From a bacterium (GTDB lineage: Bacteria > JACRDZ01 > JAJRWM01), in the NCBI GenBank assembly GCA_024276815.1, contig JAJRWM010000014.1:1-20506 (forward strand): 20,506 bases of DNA, written 5' to 3'. Below, piece after piece: positions 14,207-20,506 of this stretch (the stretch's first letter is position 1; each line of letters begins with the position of its first letter). The position numbers and the translations under genes are program-made. The notes beneath the pieces were generated by a model. It made no database searches. It saw only the letters and a list, made by a program, of their open reading frames with translations, and was not told where the DNA came from.

Positions 14207-15200
14207 GTGATTTCAGGTTCGAGATCTGAACCGCGGTTTCCAGGGCTTTGAGCAAGCTGCCGGCGTCAGCGCGATTTTGCCCGGCGATATCGAAAGCGGT
14301 GCCGTGGTCAACCGAGGTGCGGATAATCGGCAGGCCCAGCGTTATGTTAACTGCCGCGCCGAAGCCCAGCAGTTTTATGGGAATCAGCCCCTGGTCATGA
14401 TAAAGGGTGATAACGGCGTCGAAATCCCCCCGGACCGCTTTAACAAAAACGGAATCGGAGGGAAAAGGGCCGGCAAGATCAATCCCCTCTTGCTTACATA
14501 AATCGACTGCCGGCGTGAGGATTTCCGTTTCTTCATCGCCAAAAAGCCCGGCGTCGCCGGCGTGGGGATTAAGCGCGCAGAGCGCGAGCCGGGGACGCTC
14601 AAGGCCAAAATATTCCCGCATACCCTGATGGGTAATTTTGATAGTGTCAATTACTTTATCGCCGCTGATATTCCCGGGCACGTCCTTTAAGCCGATATGA
14701 GTTGTCACCAGGGTGACTTTCAGCTGTTCGCAAGCCAGCATCATGGCGTAACGGGAGACACCGGTCAGCCGGGCAAGCAGTTGAGTATGGCCGGCGAACA
14801 GGAAGCCGGCGGCGTTGATGGCCGCTTTATTGATCGGGGTTGTGGTAATGGCGGCAATTTTTTTATTGAGCGCCAGGGCCGCCGCTGTTTTAATATACTC
14901 GACAGCGGCCCGGCCGGTCATCGCGCTGCCTGAACCCATCACCAACTCGGCCGGGTTGACGTTGGCCAGGTTAAACACGTCAATCACTCCCGGTTGATAG
15001 CGGGCCTTGCTGATTTTGTCGATATCATTGACCGCGAGAGGCGACCGACATAATTGAACGCTTTTCTCAAGACAAGCGGCGTCTCCGATCACCAGCGGGC
15101 GGCATTTTTGGTAGACCCGTCTCTCCCGCAGAGCTTTAACTATGAGTTCCGGGCCGATCCCGGCCGGGTCTCCCATGGTAATCCCGATAATCGGCAACAT
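14199..15200 (-). CDS. pdxA: 4-hydroxythreonine-4-phosphate dehydrogenase
   Basis: PdxA oxidises 4-phosphohydroxy-L-threonine in the DXP-dependent pyridoxal phosphate pathway. The 333-residue protein begins MLPIIGITMGDPAGIGPE, the family's N-terminal signature. It carries the three metal-binding His regions TTHIGLKDV, LNPHAGDAGLFG and YHDQGLIPIK, then TSVDHGTAFDIAG. I chose ATG at 15200 over GTG at 15206 because ggtgggg lies 5 nt before the ATG and the conserved start follows at once. It is the first gene of the pdxA-rsmA-FG-GAP-rmlA run and has an extended -10 promoter upstream. A PdxA2-type role in four-carbon acid metabolism is less likely given the rsmA neighbour. Confidence 0.92.
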   Translation of the reverse strand: MLPIIGITMGDPAGIGPELIVKALRERRVYQKCRPLVIGDAACLEKSVQLCRSPLAVNDIDKISKARYQPGVIDVFNLANVNPAELVMGSGSAMTGRAAVEYIKTAAALALNKKIAAITTTPINKAAINAAGFLFAGHTQLLARLTGVSRYAMMLACEQLKVTLVTTHIGLKDVPGNISGDKVIDTIKITHQGMREYFGLERPRLALCALNPHAGDAGLFGDEETEILTPAVDLCKQEGIDLAGPFPSDSVFVKAVRGDFDAVITLYHDQGLIPIKLLGFGAAVNITLGLPIIRTSVDHGTAFDIAGQNRADAGSLLKALETAVQISNLKSHE

Positions 15201-15253
15201 AAACACCCCACCAATTTAATTATTTATCTCAATCAAGCACCGTTTACGCCTGT

Positions 15254-15262
15254 ATTATAACA
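15254..15262 (-). promoter_or_regulatory. Extended -10 promoter of the pdxA operon
   Basis: On the minus strand the sequence reads TGTTATAAT: a perfect -10 hexamer (15259-15254) with the TGn extension. No good -35 box is seen 16-18 bp upstream, which is usual for extended -10 promoters. The leader would be about 45-50 nt. Confidence 0.6.
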
Positions 15263-15280
15263 TAGGCAGGGCGTGTCCGC

Positions 15281-15334
15281 GGGCTATCCTGCCTGTTTAA
15301 GACAAAACCGGACCAGTCCGTCCGGGGATAGCCC
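15281..15334. repeat. Nested inverted repeats between the pdxA and pcrA promoters
   Basis: A perfect 9-bp inverted repeat has arms gggctatcc (15281-15289) and ggatagccc (15326-15334). It encloses a second hairpin, ccggac-cagtcc-gtccgg (15308-15325). The structure lies upstream of both divergent promoters, so neither gene's main transcript contains it. It could be a regulator site, a cruciform or a relic of an element. The rest of the 291-bp spacer holds only the two promoters. Confidence 0.5.
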
Positions 15335-15399
15335 CGCCCCGCTCCATAATTCACTCTATAGGCATTTCGTCAGGATTGTATCGCCGGAAAAATAAAACC

Positions 15400-15428
15400 T
15401 TGACAAAACCAAAAGACTTTGTTATTTT
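15400..15428 (+). promoter_or_regulatory. Sigma70-type promoter of pcrA
   Basis: TTGACA (15400-15405) is a perfect -35 box. After a 17-bp spacer comes TATTTT (15423-15428), a 4/6 match to the -10 box. Transcription would start near 15435, giving a leader of about 57 nt. GAGGAG at 15473-15478 is 13 nt before the ATG, a long gap; an in-frame TGA at 15486-15488 rules out an earlier start. Confidence 0.7.
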
Positions 15429-15491
15429 AGAAAGTACAGTTAGGAAATTGTTTGTCGAAGAGACGTTTTTGAGAGGAGCTTTGGCTGATTT

Positions 15492-17651
15492 ATGTCAGCT
15501 AATTTTCTGTTAGACCTAAACCAGAAGCAATTGGAAGCGGTTAAGTGTATTGATGGTCCATTATTAGTTCTGGCCGGAGCCGGCAGCGGTAAAACGAGGG
15601 TTATTATCTACCGCCTGGCCTACCTGATAAAATCAGGCGTGGATCCCAGGAATATCCTGGCCGTAACCTTTACCAACAAGGCGGCCGGGGAGATGAGAGA
15701 ACGACTTGTCTCTTTGGTCGGCGAACACAGCGGCAAGCTCTGGATCAGCACTTTTCACGCCGCCTGCGTCAGGATACTCCGTTCCCACATCCAGGAGTTG
15801 GGCTTCAACCGTAATTTTGTCATTTACAACGCCTCAGACCAACTCTCGCTGGTCAAGGAATGCCTCAAGGATCTTTCTCTGGACAGTTACCGGGTAAATC
15901 CGTCGTTGCTGTTAAGCCGGATATCCCAGGCGAAGAACTATCTTTTGCGGGACAACGAGATTAAAATCGTCAAAGGCGATTTCTGGTCCGAGAAAATCGG
16001 GAGTATCTACGCGGTCTACCAGAGGAAGCTCAAAGAAAATAACGCGCTGGATTTTGACGATCTGATCAGCTTTACCGTTGAACTGTTTAAAAGCCGCCTC
16101 GATATCCTGCATCAATACCAGAACCAGTTCCAATACGTGATGGTGTACGAGTACCAGGATACCAATTTTGCCCAGTATCAGTTAATACATCTTCTGACCT
16201 CGTCTCATCAGAATATCTGCGTCGTCGGCGACGAGGATCAGTCTATCTATCAATGGCGCGGCGCCGATATCAACAACATTCTCAATTTTGAAAAAGATTA
16301 CCGGAACGCGAAAGTTATCCGGCTGGAACAAAATTATCGTTCAACCCAGGTGATCCTGGAATCTGCCGGCACGGTGATTAAAAACAACCGCCAGCGCAAA
16401 GGGAAAAATCTCTGGACCACCAATTCTTACGGCAATAAGATTATTTATTTCTCCGCTCCCGACGAGCAGGATGAGGCGCAGTTCATTTCAGAGCAGATCA
16501 AAGCCCTCCTGACCGACGGCAATTATAAAGATTATTCCTCCTTTGCCATCTTTTACCGTACCCACGCCCAGTCCCGGGCTATTGAGGACGGCCTGAGGCG
16601 GGCCAATATACCATATTCTATCGTCGGCGGCACCAAGTTCTATGACCGCAAGGAGATCAAGGACTTGCTGGCTTACCTGAGGCTGCTGGTTAACCCCACT
16701 GACATCCTGAGCCTGAAACGCATCCTGAATGTCCCCCGGCGGGGCCTGGGCGCGGCGACCATCGACAAACTGGAAGACTATCTCCGGGATAAAAACCTTA
16801 ATTTCTGGGATTGTCTGCGTGCGGCTGATGAAATACCTAAACTCTCGGCTGCGGCGAAGCGTAAATTACGCGGTTTTGTCAGCATGATCGAAGACCTGCG
16901 CGCTTTCAGCCGGGAAAACAACGTCGAGGATACTCTGAGGAAAGTTATTAATTATACTGGTTATGAGGAAGAAATAAAAAACGAGAACTCCTTCATCGCC
17001 AAAGGCCGCCTGGAAAACATCCAGGAGTTTTTCTCCGCCATTCAGCAATTCGTCGCCGAAAAACCTGATACCAGCCTGGATGATTTCCTGGAGGGTATTT
17101 CCCTGGCAACCGATCTCGACGGCTGGGAAGGCTCCAGCGGCGCTGTAACCCTGATGACCCTGCATAACGCCAAGGGACTGGAATTTCCGGCTGTTTTTGT
17201 CGCCGGGCTGGAGGAGGGACTGTTTCCGCACATCAATTCGGCGGATAACGCTTCCGAACTGGAAGAAGAGCGCAGGCTGTGCTACGTGGGAATGACCAGG
17301 GCCAAGAAAAGACTTTTCTTCACCTCGGCCCAGAAACGACGCATTTATGTAAAAATGCACTACAACCGTCCCTCGTCGTTCATTTCCGAAATCCCGGCGA
17401 AATTTATCACGCCGGCCTTCTCCGAGAAAAAATGCGTGGGCGTTATGGAGCGGCCAAAATCTTCCACGCCAGCCTATAACGTGGGCGAGAGACTGCGCCA
17501 TTCCCACTGGGGCGAAGGTATTGTGGTGGCTCAACAAGGCTGGGGCGATGAAATGAAAATCGAAATAAACTTCGCCCAGGCCGGACGAAAACGCCTCCTG
17601 GCCAAAGTGGCTAAACTCGAACGTATCCAACCAGAAGAAATCACTAACTGA
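15492..17651 (+). CDS. pcrA: ATP-dependent DNA helicase PcrA/UvrD with altered Walker B
   Basis: A 719-residue superfamily 1A 3'-5' helicase of the PcrA/UvrD type, acting in repair and removal of stalled complexes. Motifs in order: Q-motif LNQKQLEAV (9-17), Walker A AGAGSGKT (28-35), TFTNKAAGEM, STFHA, GDEDQSIYQWRGAD (246-259), LEQNYRST (278-285), VTLMTLHNAKGLEFP, and YVGMTRAKKRL. The C-terminus (VGERLRHSHWGEGIVV onward) is the Tudor-like domain of PcrA that binds RNA polymerase in relatives. The Walker B motif, normally VDEYQDTN, reads VYEYQDTN: the Mg-coordinating Asp is Tyr219 (TAC, 16146-16148). If real, ATP hydrolysis should be badly impaired; one G to T change from GAC explains it. The gene is monocistronic. 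Confidence 0.92.
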   Translation: MSANFLLDLNQKQLEAVKCIDGPLLVLAGAGSGKTRVIIYRLAYLIKSGVDPRNILAVTFTNKAAGEMRERLVSLVGEHSGKLWISTFHAACVRILRSHIQELGFNRNFVIYNASDQLSLVKECLKDLSLDSYRVNPSLLLSRISQAKNYLLRDNEIKIVKGDFWSEKIGSIYAVYQRKLKENNALDFDDLISFTVELFKSRLDILHQYQNQFQYVMVYEYQDTNFAQYQLIHLLTSSHQNICVVGDEDQSIYQWRGADINNILNFEKDYRNAKVIRLEQNYRSTQVILESAGTVIKNNRQRKGKNLWTTNSYGNKIIYFSAPDEQDEAQFISEQIKALLTDGNYKDYSSFAIFYRTHAQSRAIEDGLRRANIPYSIVGGTKFYDRKEIKDLLAYLRLLVNPTDILSLKRILNVPRRGLGAATIDKLEDYLRDKNLNFWDCLRAADEIPKLSAAAKRKLRGFVSMIEDLRAFSRENNVEDTLRKVINYTGYEEEIKNENSFIAKGRLENIQEFFSAIQQFVAEKPDTSLDDFLEGISLATDLDGWEGSSGAVTLMTLHNAKGLEFPAVFVAGLEEGLFPHINSADNASELEEERRLCYVGMTRAKKRLFFTSAQKRRIYVKMHYNRPSSFISEIPAKFITPAFSEKKCVGVMERPKSSTPAYNVGERLRHSHWGEGIVVAQQGWGDEMKIEINFAQAGRKRLLAKVAKLERIQPEEITN

Positions 17652-17690
17652 AAAAGTCAAAGATAAAAGCAAAAGATAAAGTCCTGGGGC

Positions 17691-17712
17691 AAACCTTTTT
17701 TATAAAAAGGTT
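17691..17712 (+). terminator. 22-bp perfect palindrome after pcrA, probable bidirectional terminator
   Basis: The half-site aaaccttttta is followed by its exact reverse complement, then by ttaaaact. It lies 39 bp after the pcrA stop and between the convergent pcrA and methyltransferase genes, as expected for a two-way terminator. The T tract on the + strand is short. Confidence 0.55.
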
Positions 17713-17767
17713 TTAAAACTTTCAAGCCGGTCAAACCTGATATTTGGTCGTAAACCGCTCTGATTAT

Positions 17768-18385
17768 TCATTTCACCCTTTTAAACAGAGCGTAAGTGTA
17801 GGGTCTGGGGGCGCCATAGGGATTAATGTAGGTGTACTCTTCGCTTCTGACTAACTCGAACGATGCCAGGCGCTTCTCAAGATCAGCGGTGTCATATTGT
17901 CTTAAATCAAGCCCTGCGCATCTCTTGGCGCCGGCTTTGGAAAACTCGGCGAAGAACGCGTAGCCGCCGACTTTAATAACGGCGTGGACGTTTTTAAAGT
18001 ATTGCTCAACGCAATTATCGTCCGTCAGAAAATGCAAGACCGCCCGGTCAAACCAGATATCAAGCTCCCGTACGTCAGAAGGCAACGGCTGGGCGATATC
18101 CTGACAAAGCCAGTGGACCAGCCGTTCTTTATCAGCGACTTTACTTTTCGCCTTTTCCAGGGCCGCGGAACTTAAATCGTTTAGATAAAGTTCGGCGGTG
18201 GATTTCAAGAGCTTTTCGATTAACCCCGAAGTCCCGACTCCGGCCACAAATATTTTCGCTTTTTGCCAATCCGGGATAAGGTCGATAAATTTCAGGGTCT
18301 GAGAAAAGTCCGTTTCATACCAGCCCAGTTTTTCCTCATCCGTTTTTTGAAATATCCCATTCCAGTGATTCGTTAATGATTCCAT
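17768..18385 (-). CDS. Class I SAM-dependent methyltransferase
   Basis: A 205-residue small-molecule-type methyltransferase. It opens with HWNGIFQKTDEEKLGWYE, a lead-in shared by a family of uncharacterised methyltransferases. The SAM-binding glycine loop is IFVAGVGTSGLIEKLL, followed by LYLNDLSSAALEKA with the acidic residue for ribose binding. DIWFDRAVLHFLT and VGGYAFFAEFS follow. The usual GAG of motif I is GVG here, which is tolerated. The ATG has AGGAG 5 nt upstream. It appears to be a single-gene unit; the substrate is unknown. Confidence 0.82.
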   Translation of the reverse strand: MESLTNHWNGIFQKTDEEKLGWYETDFSQTLKFIDLIPDWQKAKIFVAGVGTSGLIEKLLKSTAELYLNDLSSAALEKAKSKVADKERLVHWLCQDIAQPLPSDVRELDIWFDRAVLHFLTDDNCVEQYFKNVHAVIKVGGYAFFAEFSKAGAKRCAGLDLRQYDTADLEKRLASFELVRSEEYTYINPYGAPRPYTYALFKRVK

Positions 18386-18431
18386 CGCGCTCTCCTTTTC
18401 ACTTACTAAAGCGTTTCACGACCAATCATGC

Positions 18432-18464
18432 TGTCTGTCATACCTGCGAAAGCAGGTATCCAGT
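18432..18464. repeat. Dispersed palindromic repeat with GAAA loop
   Basis: The sequence gtcatacctgcgaaagcaggtatccag contains a perfect 8-bp stem, atacctgc-gaaa-gcaggtat (18440-18459). This is the widespread intergenic palindrome whose spurious translations read IPAFAGMT and PAKAGIQ in many diderm genomes. It is the main content of the 247-bp spacer 18386-18632; I see nothing else there with support. Confidence 0.75.
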
Positions 18465-18632
18465 ACTGGCTTCCCGACCAAGGCTGAAAAGCGCCGTACA
18501 TTTGATCGTAATTTGCTTTGAAGCGTATTTCAGGCTGATGCAAGGCACTGGCCGCCATCCCAGGTTTAAAGTTTTTAGTGCTTGGACTAGCCGCACGACT
18601 ACATAAGGTTTTAATTTGCTTTAGGTAATAAA

Positions 18633-19781
18633 TTATTCTCTCTGTTGAACGAGGCTCAGATAAACATCCCTCAGCTTTCTGGCGATTACAGCCCAACTGT
18701 AATTTTCAGATACTCTTAAAAAAGCCTTCTCCGCCAACTCTTTTCTCAGTTCCGCCTCTTCCAGGAGCTTGGCCAGTATTGCGGCTAACGCCGAAGCGTT
18801 TCTTTCCGGGAAAATCAGGCCGGCCTCGCCGATAACCCGGGGAATAGCCCCGGAATCAGAGCCGACCAGCGGACGGTGAGCCGCCATCGCCTCAATCAAG
18901 ACCCGGCCGAACATCTCCCGCCATTCGGGCCGTTCGGAATCCCCGGTTTGGGACGGCAGAACAAAAATATCCATCAGGTGCAAATAGTCGGCGATTTCCC
19001 GGTGACCAACCCTCCCGGTGATTATCAGCCGGTCGCTCAAGCCCAATTCGGCGGCTTTCCGCTCCAATTTCCCGCGATGCGCCCCGTCACCAACCCAGAG
19101 CATCTGGAACGGTTGTTTCAGTTTCGCCGCCGCGCTCAGCAAAGTGAACAACCCCTTCTTTTCCCGCAACACCCCGATATAGCCGATTACCGGCCGGGTC
19201 AGACGATACCGCTCTTTCAGCTTACTGACATCACGGGAAGCGAAAGCGTCCAGTTCAACTCCATGAGTAATCACCTCGATGCGCCTGGCAAACCCTTTAT
19301 TACGTAACAATTCCCGGGCTTTTTCATTACGGGTGACGGCCAGATCAACGTTTTTATAGACATACTTTTCCAGCCGGTTGAAGGGAAACTTGTAAGTTTT
19401 ACCGGTATTGTCGGAAGTATGAAATATCGTTTTACTGCCGGGCGAGAAAAGGTTTTTGAAAAAGATCGCCTGCGCCGTGACAATTCCTCTCGGTTCTTCG
19501 ACGATGTCAATAATGTCCGGCTTCTCCCTGATTAAATCCAACATTTGTGTCAGGTAAAAATGCCTCACCCCGCTGCCGGTGTAACAAATTTTGCCGACCC
19601 TGATCCGGTAACCGGGATCCGACGTCTTCTCGGCGGGCGTTGGGAAACCGCTCTCCGGCCAGCTTGGCGGAATCAAAAGCGTAGGTTCAATATCCGGAAA
19701 CTTCGCCAATTCCTTGAGCTTGCCCTGATATAAAGCCAGAACCGAGGTATGATTGATAATCAGAACTTTCAGCGGAGCCAC
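18633..19781 (-). CDS. Family 4 glycosyltransferase
   Basis: A 382-residue GT-B enzyme that would transfer a sugar from a nucleotide donor during LPS or other envelope glycan assembly. It has KVLIINHTSVLALYQGKLKEL at the start, VITHGVELDAF and GYIGVLREKKG (donor-domain start). WVGDGAHRGKLE, LPSQTGDSERPEWREMFGRVLIEAMA with the EX7E motif (Glu289 and Glu297), and SGAIPRVIGEAGLIFP follow. I chose GTG at 19781 because the conserved first strand follows at once and ggaagagg lies about 10 nt upstream; the longer frame from 19871 would run deep into the upstream gene. It overlaps the GT9 gene by 13 bp, so the two are coupled. Confidence 0.85.
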   Translation of the reverse strand: MAPLKVLIINHTSVLALYQGKLKELAKFPDIEPTLLIPPSWPESGFPTPAEKTSDPGYRIRVGKICYTGSGVRHFYLTQMLDLIREKPDIIDIVEEPRGIVTAQAIFFKNLFSPGSKTIFHTSDNTGKTYKFPFNRLEKYVYKNVDLAVTRNEKARELLRNKGFARRIEVITHGVELDAFASRDVSKLKERYRLTRPVIGYIGVLREKKGLFTLLSAAAKLKQPFQMLWVGDGAHRGKLERKAAELGLSDRLIITGRVGHREIADYLHLMDIFVLPSQTGDSERPEWREMFGRVLIEAMAAHRPLVGSDSGAIPRVIGEAGLIFPERNASALAAILAKLLEEAELRKELAEKAFLRVSENYSWAVIARKLRDVYLSLVQQRE

Positions 19782-20506
19782 AATGACGCGACCTCTTCCA
19801 GAACATCGCCCACCATAATCGCCTGCATACATTTCATCGATTCGCATTCGAGCAAGGAACAGGGCTGGCAACCGACCTCCTTGTAGACAACCCGGCTTAA
19901 TTCCTTATCACCCCAGGGGTACCATTTGTTAATCTCGCCGGGACCAAAGAGCACAACCTGCGGAGTCTTGAGCGCCGCGGCCAGGTGCATCGGCCCGCTG
20001 TCAATGGTAACAAACAGCCTGAACCGCCTGATAAACTCAGCCAGCTCCCCCAGAGTGGTCTTTCCGGCCAGGTTAAAAGTTTTGGTTTTCACCTTGCTCC
20101 GGATCCTCTCAATAATCTCAAAATCATCCTTCGCCCCGGTGAAGACAATCGGTATCTGGTAGAGTTCCACCAGTTTTTCCACCAGGACCTGAAATTTTTC
20201 CACCGACCAGTTCTTGACCATTCTTTTTGAGCAGGGATGAATGCCGATAACCTGAACCGGCAGGTCCAGTTCCCGCCACCGCCTTTCAACCGCCTTCCGC
20301 TCCTCTTCCCTGATCTGAAAAATCATCCGGTCACAAATCGGTTCCAGTTCCAGCGCGCGGATAAAATCAAGATTACGTTCCACTTCGTGCCGGGAACGGT
20401 CATTGGTAATCGCCGGGGCGTATATCCAGCGGCTTAAGAGACCGATATCAAAACCGATTTTTTGTTTCGCCCGGCTAAGCAGGCTTAAAATCGAGATCCG
20501 GCTGTC
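19769..20506 (-). CDS. GT9 ADP-heptose:LPS heptosyltransferase-like protein (5' end outside window)
   Basis: The reading frame stays open to the right edge, so the 245 residues seen are the C-terminal part. A GTG at 20383 is internal, since residues upstream of it (IGFDIGLLSRWIYAPAIT, HEVERNLDF) also fit the family. GT9 signatures are IGIHPCSKRMVKNWSVEKF, LAGKTTLGELAEFIRR, TIDSGPMHLAAAL and QVVLFGPGEINKWYPWG, and a Cys-rich end (CQPCSLLECESMKCM). The family adds heptose to the LPS inner core or related sugars, which points to an outer membrane. It is co-transcribed with the GT4 gene. Which heptosyltransferase it is cannot be told without the N-terminus and a wider context. Confidence 0.88.
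   Translation of the reverse strand, partial: DSRISILSLLSRAKQKIGFDIGLLSRWIYAPAITNDRSRHEVERNLDFIRALELEPICDRMIFQIREEERKAVERRWRELDLPVQVIGIHPCSKRMVKNWSVEKFQVLVEKLVELYQIPIVFTGAKDDFEIIERIRSKVKTKTFNLAGKTTLGELAEFIRRFRLFVTIDSGPMHLAAALKTPQVVLFGPGEINKWYPWGDKELSRVVYKEVGCQPCSLLECESMKCMQAIMVGDVLEEVASLWLR

Noticed and set aside
16866-17672. 268-codon minus-strand open frame inside pcrA
   Set aside because: It is fully antisense to conserved helicase motifs; its composition matches a reverse shadow.
18376-18696. Small ORFs in the 18386-18632 spacer
   Set aside because: Their translations include the known spurious readings of the dispersed palindrome (IPAFAGMT-type), so they are not genes.

Overview
The window looks like draft or metagenomic sequence from a diderm (LPS-bearing), probably anaerobic bacterium of moderate G+C. 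The diderm reading rests on a GT9 ADP-heptose:LPS-type glycosyltransferase at the right edge. A two-CW cysteine-rich protein, a phasin/UbiB pair and a Nif3/zinc-ribbon pair would fit Desulfobacterota or a nearby lineage. The sequence alone does not fix the phylum.

Layout. (1) 1-272: the 3' end of a QueE-like radical SAM gene on the + strand. (2) 403-4150, minus strand: wecB (UDP-GlcNAc 2-epimerase), a GT2 glycosyltransferase and asnB, a surface-polysaccharide operon in which asnB is cut by one in-frame TAG. (3) 4447-4656: a small two-CW protein on the + strand behind a ~300 bp leader. (4) 4790-10156, minus strand: an apparent operon reading rmlC-like, rfbB, nif3, zinc-ribbon coiled-coil protein, phasin-like protein, ubiB, with a good sigma70-type promoter at 10201-10228. 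(5) 10157-10550: a hairpin-rich spacer holding two copies of a ~92 bp repeat; a rearranged third copy lies just past asnB at 288-397. (6) 10551-15200, minus strand: pdxA, rsmA, an exported FlgT/CsgG-like FG-GAP protein, and rmlA, tightly packed; rmlA is cut by one in-frame TAA. (7) 15492-17651: a pcrA/uvrD helicase on the + strand with its own promoter. (8) 17768-18385: a SAM methyltransferase, then a spacer with a dispersed palindromic repeat. (9) 18633-20506: a GT4 glycosyltransferase coupled to the GT9 enzyme, which runs off the right edge.

The polysaccharide genes (wecB, GT2, asnB, rmlA, rmlC-like, rfbB, GT4, GT9) would supply and assemble activated sugars for LPS or O-antigen-like glycans. 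No rmlD is present, so the dTDP-sugar end product is open. The housekeeping genes (pdxA, rsmA, nif3, ubiB, pcrA) are interleaved with them.

The most notable observations are three lesions at conserved positions: TAG in asnB, TAA in rmlA, and Asp to Tyr in the Walker B motif of pcrA. Each can be explained by one G:C to T:A transversion. Also notable are the modular repeat with one module inverted between loci, and a 10-nt poly-C tract inside the first codons of rsmA. I found no clear new defence or mobile system.
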